Positions 55,527 through 64,000 of a DNA stretch of 64,000 nt are shown here, in pieces. The DNA comes from Echria macrotheca (Eukaryota; Ascomycota; Sordariomycetes; Sordariales; Schizotheciaceae): the NCBI GenBank assembly GCA_030411725.1, contig MU839843.1, forward strand, positions 434,001 to 498,000, read 5' to 3'. Position 1 is the stretch's first letter, and each line of letters opens with the position of its first letter. The notes beneath the pieces were generated by a model, which saw nothing but the letters and a program-made list of their open reading frames with translations, was not told the origin of the DNA and did not search any database. The translations under genes were made by a program, and so were the position numbers.

Positions 55527-56933
55527 CGGGTTCAGGAATTATCATGAACGAAGTTACCATTATCGTTGCAGTGTGATAAAGACGGAAAAGGCTGGTAGAA
55601 AAGGCCTGGGTTGCGAGAGACGGCGGGGTGGGGTCTTGAGAGGCAAGGTAAGCTGGTCACCGTTTGTTGGTTCGCAAGAGACCAGTCGGGATGGACACTC
55701 CCTCCTTGAATGAGGGAACAAAGACTATATGTATTACTTCCCACGTCCCCATAATACCGAGTCGTCATAGGTCAGGGCTGCTGGCTCTATGGCGAAGCGG
55801 TCATGCGTCAACGGCTTGCAACCACGAGGGAGCATGGCCCCCGTCGACGGTCTCCCTACTGTAGCAAACTAGCCTTTAGGTTCTTGACAGGTCCACGGTT
55901 CGGTCCTAGTTGAAGTCAGTAAAAACCCTTCTAGGGTTTTTCGTGTCCACGGTTTCGGCCGTGGGAAGCTTTTTGCCTTTTTCACCTTATTCCTCAGGCA
56001 CCCACCCATTATTGATTCTCTCCACATCACCTTGTACCTGGCACAAGAAGATACCTACGCTGTTGGACATTGACATAATTCAATTTCTGGAAACATGATT
56101 TGAGTAAACTTGGTGTTTTGATACCAGGTATAGTAGCGAAGACTCAACAATAGTCCTGTCACAGCCCTTCGTCCCAAAGAGCGTCACAACCTCGCAACCG
56201 ATGACGACCCGCTAATTTTGGGCTACCATATGTAAGTACACCTTACACTGCCGACGTCGCTCGGTCAACTTCGGCATCTCTTCACCTTCAAAGGTCAGCC
56301 GTTAGCGCTTATCATCTACCGCGTTCAACCCAGCAACCGGCGCCGAGATCATGCAGTTGACAACTCCCGCGAGCGCCACCAAGACGGCAGGAAATATAAG
56401 TAACCAGAGGCAACGGCGCGCGATGGGATCCCAAGTAGGAATTGCGTGATCGAGACCGGCGATTGCACCGCGCGGTCCGTTACACGGGTGACTTTTGCCG
56501 AATCCCGAGGGAGAGCTTGGCTGGGCGGGAAGAAAATCAATCGGAACGAATATCCTCTACCTACAGCTGGGAGAATCGAAACATCAGAGATTGGGAGGTT
56601 ACACGGTACCTACCTACCTAGGAGGCTGCAGATACCGAGAGCGGACCGGATAATTCGTCAATCCCCTCACCCCCTTTTAATGTGGGTCGAGTTTCGGCGA
56701 TGGTGATATCGGGAGTTCGGTAGTTAGATGTCTGTCCGAGAGATTGGCTGCGTGACTTATAAACACAGCTACTACCAGGTAGGACAGCGACGGCGTTTTA
56801 CTTTCCTCTTGTACTTCGTTCCGTAGCTTGATTCTCGTCGTCGTTCATTGCTCTGCACACCGCCACCAAGTTCCACCCAGGATACCTACCAACCAAACAA
56901 GAAAAGGCACAGAGAGAAAAGAAAAGAAACAAC
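55527..56933. other. Intergenic with two strong hairpins
   Basis: No protein gene. Two adjacent hairpins with T-runs lie at 55921-55982 (listed separately). TACCTACC motifs occur near 56609. Confidence 0.5.
55921..55982 (+). other. Two tandem hairpins followed by T-runs
   Basis: AAAAACCC (55921-55928) pairs with GGGTTTTT (55934-55941) across a 5-nt loop. CCACGG (55947-55952) pairs with CCGTGG (55959-55964) across TTTCGG. T5 runs follow at 55970 and 55978, as at an RNA polymerase III terminator. About 150 bp upstream, near 55790, a short stretch resembles a tRNA D-arm (ATGGCGAAGCGGTC), but no full tRNA folds. It may be the 3' end of a structured RNA or chance. Confidence 0.3.
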
Positions 56934-57500
56934 ATGGCTCCATCGCTCCACCCCCTTCTAGACAACGGCATCACAAAAGGCGACCCCAACTTTGCCGGCG
57001 GCACGCTAACCTGCCACTGCGCCTCGGACCCCGTGACCGTCGCCCTGGCCGGCAACGTCCTCCACAACCACGCCTGCGGCTGCTCCAAGTGCTGGAAGCC
57101 CGCGGGCGCTCTATTCTCCGTCGTGGCCGTGATCCCGCGCTCCCAGCTGACCGTCACGTCGCACCCCGAGAAGCTGTACGTGACCGACCCGTCCGCCGCC
57201 ATCCTCCGACACACCTGCAAGGACTGCGGCGTGTGTCTGTACGGCAGGATCGAGAAGGAACATCCCTTCCACGGGCTCGACTTTGTGCACGTGGAGCTGT
57301 CGGACGACAAGGGGTGGCAGGAGCCGCAGTTTGCTGCGTTCGTGTCGTCGATCATCGAGCAGGGGTTTGATCCGGCGGGGATGGATGAGGTTAGGGGGAC
57401 GTTGAAGGGGTTGGGGCTCGAGACGTATGATGCGCTCTCGCCGCCGTTGATGGATGCTATTGCTACTTGGACTGCGAAGCGGGCGGGGAAGTTGCAGTGA
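56934..57500 (+). CDS. GFA/CENP-V-type zinc enzyme (S-(hydroxymethyl)glutathione synthase-like)
   Basis: Single exon, 188 aa, ATG at 56934. It has the Gfa fold cysteines: TCHCASDPV (first zinc pair), HACGCSKCWKPAG (the central C-x-C-x-x-C) and RHTCKDCGVCLYGR (later pair). The C-terminal half includes FHGLDFVHVEL and the ETYDALSPPLMDAIA segment seen in fungal glutathione-dependent formaldehyde-activating enzymes of about this length. The proposed reaction is joining formaldehyde to glutathione ahead of formaldehyde dehydrogenase. That activity has been questioned for some family members, so the role is inferred from the family. It is probably cytosolic, with no signal peptide. The purine-rich sequence just before the start is typical of a fungal leader. 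Confidence 0.93.
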   Translation: MAPSLHPLLDNGITKGDPNFAGGTLTCHCASDPVTVALAGNVLHNHACGCSKCWKPAGALFSVVAVIPRSQLTVTSHPEKLYVTDPSAAILRHTCKDCGVCLYGRIEKEHPFHGLDFVHVELSDDKGWQEPQFAAFVSSIIEQGFDPAGMDEVRGTLKGLGLETYDALSPPLMDAIATWTAKRAGKLQ

Positions 57501-58546
57501 TTACCTGGCTTGGGAGATGAGGCAATGGGGTGGTAAAGGGAGGACAGAGCAGAAGGGGGCTAGACTGGCCGGTGGATGTTCGCTTCTTGGCTGTGTATAG
57601 TAAAGTATAAAGGTTCATGTCCGTGGCAGACTGGACACTAGAAACAGTACGGTGTCAAAATACGGATTCTATCTACGAGTCGTAGCAAAGCGGCGTATTG
57701 AATCCTTTCGAATTTCTGACATGTTGCCCGTACCGCAGGGGCGTCATGAACAGGACAAGAAATAGGTTTCCCATTCACTGGCATCTTTTATTTCTTTATT
57801 TTGTTTTGAGCCATTGCCGATACATGTAAAGATGAATTCAGCTGCCTAGTGAACCGTTCAAACAAGGCGCAAAAAGCCCTCAACTGCGTGGATGTCTTCC
57901 CCTGACTCGACGTCTAACTGGGCACCCCTGACAGCTGTCATCGGCCAACCCGCAGCTGACCAAGGCCGACTCACACGGCAAAGGCCGTATCCCACCCAAA
58001 ATACCGCCAAAGCCCTGTCGAAACCCGCTGCGAAAATGCCCGCAGCAGTCACCCCACCACAATTGTCACTCGCGCCCCGCTCCGCCCCCCCAATCAGCCC
58101 GCACCCGCCGGCTTGGACTGGGAGAGGTTACCAGGCGCCCTCAGCATGTGTCCTCCATCCCACATCATAAAGGAGGAACACCAGACGACTTTTTTTTTCT
58201 GTCAAGAGTTGTCTTTGTTATACCCTCCTCCTTATTTACAGCTGTCGTGCAACACAACCTCCCCATCTGAACAAAAAAACAAAATCATCTGTTTCAAAAA
58301 CCTTTGTCACGAGAACGCTTTCTCACCGGCCAGCTAGCAGCACCCCATGTAAACACCATCGCCAAGATGCAACTCCTCCACACCTCCCTCTTAACACACC
58401 CAAACTCAAACCCGAACCATCATCATCTATTCGGGAACCACGACATTCCACTTCCAATAATCTTGTTTCCTACCACCACAACCACCGAACAAGAACAACA
58501 CCAACACCCAAGCGACCTCGTCAACAAAAAGAAAAAGCCCAACAAG
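57501..58546. other. Intergenic, no gene seen
   Basis: No supported gene. An in-frame open stretch from 58304 continues into the small gene at 58547, but its translation (Asn/His-rich) does not look coding. Confidence 0.5.
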
Positions 58547-58783
58547 ATGTTCCTATTCTCAACCAAAGCAAAAGCCGCCCGCGACGAGCGCAAGCGCCGC
58601 GAGAAGGAAGAAGCCATCCAGCGCCAGAATGCCTATCTCGAGAGCCTGGCCATGACGGGCGGGACTGCCGTGCCCTGGACGGTAGCGTCCGATGAGCGCC
58701 CCTTTTGCGGTGGGAAGAAGACCTCTAGGAGGGGGAGTTCTTCTACTGCTGGGACGGGGAGTACGGGGACCACCAGTCATTAA
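58547..58783 (+). CDS. Small basic coiled-coil-like protein (78 aa)
   Basis: Single exon from the ATG at 58547, chosen because sequence before it (58304-58546) is Asn/His/Thr-rich and does not look like protein. The product begins MFLFSTKAKAARDERKRREKEEAIQRQNAYLESL, a charged helix. A short Trp-containing segment (GGTAVPWTVASDERPF) and a Ser/Thr/Gly tail follow. I do not recognise a family. It is supported by composition and an intact frame only, so it is a hypothetical protein. Confidence 0.45.
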   Translation: MFLFSTKAKAARDERKRREKEEAIQRQNAYLESLAMTGGTAVPWTVASDERPFCGGKKTSRRGSSSTAGTGSTGTTSH

Positions 58784-59892
58784 GGAGTGTGAAGGGGGTG
58801 ATGGGTTGGTGTCTTGATATTTGTATTTGTATTTGTATTTGCACTGGATGGGGGTGTTGATGGGTTTGTTAGGAGTTGCATTCTGCGTTTTTGGTTCTCC
58901 GTACCGGTCGGTATTGGTTGGCGTCTGGTGGGATGCATTTACAGCGAGCGACACATGGCGAGGCGCACGGCGGCATGACTACTTTACCTACCTAGGTAGG
59001 TACAGACATACGGATAGATACGACATATCACAAGTGGAGCGATCCCGGTTCATGATCAACGAACGATTGTGGAGGTTCATTTTGAGGAATACAGCATACG
59101 AGTTCCCCAAGGAGAAGGGAGATACGAGAAGAGAAGAATAAGAGGGGTGTCTCTGGGGGGATCGAGAGGAGTCTCTCTCAGTATTTAGGTCTTAATGCAA
59201 TCAATCAAGAAATTCAAGACCAATATCATCGAGAGTTCATGCTGTGAACACACGTTTTCCTTGAAATCTCGTACACATGTCTACCTACAACATGTGCCAA
59301 GTCCGTTGAACGCATCCTCAGCTCACATCGTCACTTCACGAAATACAGTAAGTATCGAGACATTCCCATATCCTAGGCTTTTGACGTTTTCGTCTCTCTA
59401 CAAAATTTGAAAACCACCTTCCCCAGCTTAAACCCATGACATCCCCGCGCGCCTACGTCGCGGCTGCGGGCCGGCCTCAAAGTCGGCCGTAAAACTCGAC
59501 CCAGCCGGCGGGCGGGCGCTTAACCGCACACACTTCCGGTTCGTCGGCAAATTTCCATTCCTCGGGCCGCAACCTTATTCAAAACGAGCCAGCCCCTGGC
59601 TATTTTGTCGCCGCGTGGCTGTGCAGTGGGTGACCTACCAGGCCGAAGCAGAGCCTCGCGGCGTGTTGGCCATATGCTCGCCGCTTGGTCAGAAGACGTT
59701 GGCCTACAGCCAGCGCATACATCGCGGTTATTACCTTAGTCTGCATAGATAAAGCTAGTGAAATCATCCTTCGATTCGAGCGATAATCGCCATTAGCTCA
59801 TCTTAGGAACACCAGGCAACATCTCATCCGCTACACGATTCATCTCTACACGAAAACGGGGAAAAACACCAGACGACAAAACCTCCAACACA
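58784..59892. other. Intergenic, no gene seen
   Basis: Contains a TATTTG tandem repeat at 58818-58841 and a TACCTACCTAGG motif at 58985-58996. No supported gene. Confidence 0.5.
58818..58841. repeat. TATTTG tandem repeat
   Basis: Four perfect 6-bp units just downstream of the small basic gene's stop codon. Confidence 0.9.
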
Positions 59893-61119
59893 ATGGCCGT
59901 CGATGGCTGGAGCCAGCTGACCTTCCGCCTGCGCAAGATCCCAGGCCACTTGACCACCACCGCCGAGGTGACTAGCCTGCTCAGCGCCTTCACCGGCCTG
60001 CCAAAGAGTCAGATCGTCGCCTTCTCGGTCGCCACGGCATGCGACGCACTCAGAGACCCGCCGACGAAAGTAGCCACGGTCCGCTTTCTCGCCTCACCGG
60101 ACAGCATCAAGCGCAAAACCCCCGTGAGGGAGGGCGAATGGCGGCTCACCCGGTCGTCGGGAGCAGGCGAGCTCCTCCTCGACAGCCACTTTGAAGGACT
60201 GACGCCGCTGAACGACGTCGCGACGTCAGAGCACATGATAGAGTATTTTACCCCCCTTTCCTACAAGGTCTGATACTCTGATACAAGTACTGACAGAAAC
60301 AGTTGCATCGCCGTCTCCGGCCTAGCAAGCCACCCCTTCGGATCCTGGCAGTCGCGCACAAAGAACTACATGTGGCTGCGCGACGGCATCCCGAACGCGA
60401 TCCCCGGCGTCCGCACCATCTTATACGGCTTCGACTCGGCCCTCGTCGCGAGCCGGTCGTTCCAGTCGATCAGCGACATCGCCCAGCGGTTTCTGCTCCA
60501 CCTCAAGCTGGCCGGGTGGCACCTCCCCGCGTCGAAACCCACCGTCTTCCTCGGCCACAGCCTCGGCGGGCTGGTCCTGAAAGACGCCATGGTCCAGTCG
60601 GCCGGCAGCAGGGACGCGGCGGTTGCAGCTCTGTTTCAGAGGCTCCGCGGTGCGCTCATGTTCGGTGTCCCTAACTTGGGCATGGACAATTCGCACTGGG
60701 GACCGCTGGTCGAGGGGCGGCCGAATGAGATTCTGGTGCAGAACCTCTCGCGGGCCAATGGGACGTCTTTTCTGCGGCAGCTGGACGGGAAGTTTCAAGA
60801 GCTGGCTGTTGTGAAGAAGGCGGCGATATACTGGGCTTATGAGACCCTGGAGTCGCCGACCGTCAAGGTATGTTTTCTCTTCTCGTGGGTGATCGACTGC
60901 TGACTTGCACAGCAACTCCCTGATGGGACGTGGTCTCGGTCCGGCCCGCCAGTGCTTCTTGTCAACCCTGCTTCAGCGACGTGTAATTGGTCACGGAAGG
61001 ATAAATCCCGGACTATCCCGATTGACGGAGACCATTCCACAATGGTCAAATTCTCGCTGGGCGACCCGGACCTCGGAATCGTGATGATGGTCCTGTCGAA
61101 GATCTGTTCTTCCGTTTAA
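59893..61119 (+). CDS. SesB-like alpha/beta hydrolase (NLR effector-type domain, stand-alone)
   Basis: The N-terminal part starts at the ATG at 59893 with WSQLTFRLRKIPGHL, an RRM-like segment seen before this hydrolase in fungal proteins. The hydrolase follows: CIAVSGLASHPFGSWQ, TKNYMWLRDGIPNAIPGVRTILYGFDS, the nucleophile elbow FLGHSLGGLVLK, and the His motif GDHSTMVKFS. Exons 2 and 3 are 60303-60867 and 60913-61119 (intron GTATGT..TGCACAG, in phase). The first junction is less certain: donor GTCAGA at 60225 with acceptor at 60302 keeps the frame (367 aa), while the stronger-looking GTCTGA donor at 60268 does not. The domain is the SesB/PGAP1-like lipase found at the N-terminus of many fungal NACHT proteins. 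Here it stands alone, without NACHT or repeats. It lies tail-to-tail with a HET gene 184 bp away. Membrane lipid or ester substrates are plausible but inferred. Confidence 0.8.
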
Positions 61120-61303
61120 GGCAGTTGTTGGGTGCGAGCGTTGTTGACGACCGTAGGATCAGTGGGGTGCGTTAGCTACCTTAGGATTAACTATGTTGAG
61201 CATGTGTATCTAGATGTGGGCTGAGAGCAGGCGACGTCATTAAAAGGGCGCTGGCAATATTATAGATGGTTCCCGTTGAGACGTACAAGCCAAGTCCTTA
61301 TTT

Positions 61304-63547
61304 TCAAATGATTGTAACCCTCTCAACCTCGGCGTCATCAAGACATGGCGTATCTTTCGGAACTTCCGAAAACCCGATCCTCTCGTAAAGTCCTTCTTGC
61401 CCGGGCACAGGAAAAAGAACTAGCAGAAACTGAGATGCGCTGCCGTCCGAGACATCATGGCTGCCTATCAATGCGCAGACAACCGGTTCCGAAAGCCGCA
61501 CCGTGTTCGGGTCCTCGCCCGGCCGATCTGCGAGAAACGGCAAGACTCCGTTCCCGGACTCGAGAATGACCGTGACATCGTTGCGACCGGTCCACCGCGG
61601 AGACGACTTTCTCCCGATGGCGATCTGAACCGTTCCCCGACACACCGCAGCTGAGAGGGACACCCGGCCTTCAAGTGGTGCGCCGAATGGGTTATCATGC
61701 TCGTACTCGCAGAAGGTGTTCTCGTCGTGGATTTGCAGCCGACTATCCGGCAGGAAAGGGCGATCGCTAACGTGTTTATACCGGACGGCGCACATGGTGG
61801 TTTCAGGATGAGCCAGGCAGGTTCGAGACATCCAAGACCACGTCGGTGCTCCAGTTGGTGACCGGGCCACTTTCTTATTCGGATAGGGTGCCCAGAGTAA
61901 AGCCCGGGCGAGGTCAGCTCTCCACAGCCCGGCTAGGTACGTGGGGCTGGCATCACATTTTATTTGTTTTGCAATACCAGCCAAGGCGATGGGACGGTCT
62001 GATTCACGAGTGAGGTAGAGGAACGAATATTCTTCGACGGCTCGGAGCCAGAAGTCGAGAGCTGGTTGGGTAGTCGGACCCTCGCAGACATCCTTGAAGA
62101 GAACCTTCTTTGGACGCACAAATCTCGACGTCGAGTTCGAGTCACCCGCTTCGGAGCTGGGTTCGAGTGCGACGGAGTTGACGTTGCGGATGCTGAGGGC
62201 GTGAGTATTTGTGATGCGGCTGCATTCACAGAAACAGTCCGTTCGACACTCCCAGAGCAGCTCCGAAGCGGCAAAGTGCAAGGTCCTTCGACAGAGCAGT
62301 CTCTCCTGGAACACCCATGCCCGGTTGAACAGCGGCTCCATGGACGTGCGGAAGTAAGACAAGTCGCCATACAAAACTTCATGGCTTCGGTCGTGTGATA
62401 TTCGCGAGAATATTGGGCCGTCTTGGGGGTCGATCCGGATCGTTTCTTGACTTGGTGATTTCGCCAGACCGTCACGTTGTTCGAATTCCCGAAACCCCTG
62501 GCCATGTACTCTTGGCTGAAAGAGACTGGCTGAGGCGTTGCGCATGGAAGTTGCGGCAATATTGAGAATGGCGTTCTGATAGACATCAGCCATCTTGGTT
62601 GACTCAACCATCCAGTCCTCCTGGTCGTCCTGGATGATGCATAGTGAATCGATCCATATGTAGCGGAAGCCGAGAGCCCTCGTGAGCAGGACGACATCCT
62701 TGAAGAGTTGAGGCAGAGACGCCCAGTCGATACCCTGTCGGTGTTGGTAAAGCGTGTCGTGGGTAGTTTTGGGAAGGATTTGGGCAGCCCTGCGGCCACC
62801 CCAGCAGTGGCTCAGTGTCGCGTAGGGCTCTTCTGGAAACACGTGTTCATCCACAAGGGTGTCGACCAGCTTGACCCCATCTCTGACATCGACCAGTCTT
62901 TTGGGGAGTCCAGATGAAGCCGGCGCACACTTGGGGTGGGTGGCGTCGCAGAGGCTCATCCACCTTTGGGCGAGAGCCACAGCCCGTTCCAAAGTGGGTG
63001 TTGTCTCGACATGAGCCGCGGGACCAATTGCCGGACACAAAACTGGCGAGCTGGAGTTGGAACTCGTTGAATTATCCCGATACAGCTCGATGCGAGAGGT
63101 AGCATCTCGGATAGTCAAGGTGTGAATCGACGACTTGTCGGCGATGTCGTCGTACAGAACAACCTTGAAGAGCACCAGACTGGACCCGGGCTGCTGTGCC
63201 AGGCAGATGACCTTCTCAAAATGCCTTTTGGAAAGCCTCCATGATCTCCGCCACGGAATCTCTTTGGGTTTCGCATCTTCTTGCAGCCAGAAGTGGTCGA
63301 TGGCCTGTTGCAGGACCTTGCAGGTGGCGCAACCTCCCTGTCCGGCAGTCCGGACCTCGCTAAACCGGGCCAGTCGGTAGCGTGCTTTAGGGGCCCCCGG
63401 GATGGCTGCAAACAGGCGAGGCGCAAAATCGGTGAATCTGGCGTAATCCAGCTTGAGACATGCCGGACAGTCTGGGACCTTTGGAGCCTCAACAAGCGCA
63501 TGGCTCATGATGGATGGCGCTGCTGTTTGAGTTTCCATGAGCAGCAT
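61304..63547 (-). CDS. HET-domain (heterokaryon incompatibility) protein
   Basis: Single exon, 747 aa from the ATG at 63547. The open frame extends upstream to a GTG at 63637 but then meets a stop, so the ATG is preferred unless a 5' exon was missed. The N-terminus has two Cys pairs (CPACLKL ~27-33, GCATCKVL ~72-79) that precede many HET domains. The HET domain begins ~241: PYATLSHCWGG, then FRYIWIDSLCIIQDDQEDW and MADVYQNAILNIAATS, the three canonical motifs. An ~400-residue C-terminal region follows, with RAWVFQERLLCRRTLHFAASELLWEC, typical of this class, and TWSWMSRTC. HET proteins cause incompatibility-associated cell death. Only 184 bp separates its stop codon from that of the SesB-like gene; convergent pairs of effector and HET genes are suggestive of a functional unit. 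Confidence 0.95.
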   Translation of the reverse strand: MLLMETQTAAPSIMSHALVEAPKVPDCPACLKLDYARFTDFAPRLFAAIPGAPKARYRLARFSEVRTAGQGGCATCKVLQQAIDHFWLQEDAKPKEIPWRRSWRLSKRHFEKVICLAQQPGSSLVLFKVVLYDDIADKSSIHTLTIRDATSRIELYRDNSTSSNSSSPVLCPAIGPAAHVETTPTLERAVALAQRWMSLCDATHPKCAPASSGLPKRLVDVRDGVKLVDTLVDEHVFPEEPYATLSHCWGGRRAAQILPKTTHDTLYQHRQGIDWASLPQLFKDVVLLTRALGFRYIWIDSLCIIQDDQEDWMVESTKMADVYQNAILNIAATSMRNASASLFQPRVHGQGFREFEQRDGLAKSPSQETIRIDPQDGPIFSRISHDRSHEVLYGDLSYFRTSMEPLFNRAWVFQERLLCRRTLHFAASELLWECRTDCFCECSRITNTHALSIRNVNSVALEPSSEAGDSNSTSRFVRPKKVLFKDVCEGPTTQPALDFWLRAVEEYSFLYLTRESDRPIALAGIAKQIKCDASPTYLAGLWRADLARALLWAPYPNKKVARSPTGAPTWSWMSRTCLAHPETTMCAVRYKHVSDRPFLPDSRLQIHDENTFCEYEHDNPFGAPLEGRVSLSAAVCRGTVQIAIGRKSSPRWTGRNDVTVILESGNGVLPFLADRPGEDPNTVRLSEPVVCALIGSHDVSDGSASQFLLVLFPVPGQEGLYERIGFSEVPKDTPCLDDAEVERVTII

Positions 63548-64000
63548 TTTGGCGAAGCGGGGTTGTGGGAGGGACGAGAATTCAGAGTGAGCAGCGTCTC
63601 CTCTGTCATCTTCGTTGTCCCGGGTGAGGGAGCCCACGCGACTCTCGGTGCAACATCATCCTCAAGTTCTACCAGCGATGTGAAAGTTTGCTGCATTTTG
63701 AACATGCTCGGAATTAGCCATCTCGAGTGATTATCTGAGTTGATGTTCTAGAATCTACCGCTGCTCACAAATGCTGCCCGTTTGCAATGAGAGGAGGAAG
63801 GAGGTTCCTGAGGTCGTACAAGCACCAAGTGGGGCAGAAAGCTTACGCGATCGCACGTGACTTAGTCTCTCATCTTCTCTGGCGACCTCCCAAACCCATC
63901 GCACAATTACCCGGCCGTGGCACATATTTGAAGCAGTCAAGAATAAGCTTGTTTCTCGTGCCGCCCGGCGGCTGCGTTTGGAGATCTGATCGGCTTTCTG
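63548..64000. other. Upstream region of HET gene; window edge
   Basis: Probable 5' leader and promoter of the HET gene on minus. No other gene is seen before the window ends. Confidence 0.5.

Noticed and set aside
1..64000. CRISPR array or prokaryotic operon structure
   Set aside because: No regularly spaced repeats, and all gene structure is eukaryotic with spliceosomal introns.

Overview
The window is nuclear DNA of a filamentous ascomycete, most likely a Sordariomycete. Evidence: short spliceosomal introns (about 45-135 nt, GTRNGT donors, CAG/TAG acceptors), a lone 5S rRNA gene, an intron-bearing tRNA-Pro, and fungal-specific families (DUF4419, HET, fungal rhodopsin-like membrane protein, ricin-B lectin with one membrane anchor, fungal IFI27-like protein). 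No species can be named from the sequence. Where I give exon joins, reading phase was checked by hand across every junction. UTRs cannot be placed.

Layout. 1-8 kb: a DUF4419 gene, a disrupted gene for a glycosylated repeat protein, tRNA-Pro(AGG), and a rhodopsin-like membrane protein. 8.8-15.5 kb: a repeat-rich accessory island with a HET-domain gene between two diverged direct repeats, then a trypsin-like peptidase gene that carries one in-frame TAG and lies between ~300-bp inverted repeats with two half-copies of a MITE. 15.9-21 kb: secreted proteins (GH17-like glycosidase, a 113-aa cysteine-containing protein, a sedolisin). 23-29.5 kb: a Cys-rich small protein, a DUF829/TMEM53-like hydrolase, 5S rRNA, an IFI27/ISG12-like gene, an intact 135-bp MITE with an 8-bp target-site duplication, and a lectin-type membrane protein. 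29.4-32.8 kb is gene-poor, with one possible HET-like relic. 32.8-50 kb holds mostly conserved genes: a triple-KH protein, a pepsin-family protease, PFK-2/FBPase-2, a secreted Cys-rich protein, and the Has1 RNA helicase. 50-61 kb: a CYTH-like protein whose start codon is split off by an intron, a WD40-like protein fused to a fungal conserved C-terminal module, a Gfa-like zinc enzyme, and a small basic protein. 59.9-63.6 kb: a stand-alone alpha/beta hydrolase of the type found at the N-terminus of fungal NLRs, tail-to-tail with a second HET gene.

How it fits together: housekeeping genes (Has1, PFK-2, KH protein) alternate with secretome genes and two non-self-recognition-type loci. Each of these loci pairs a HET gene with a candidate effector enzyme: a trypsin-like peptidase at 9-15 kb and a SesB-like hydrolase at 60-64 kb. 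The peptidase locus is embedded in repeats that differ mainly by C-to-T and G-to-A changes. The stop in the peptidase gene is itself readable as CAG to TAG, so repeat-induced point mutation (RIP) is a reasonable but unproven explanation. These HET/enzyme pairs and their repeat setting are the most promising material for new biology here.
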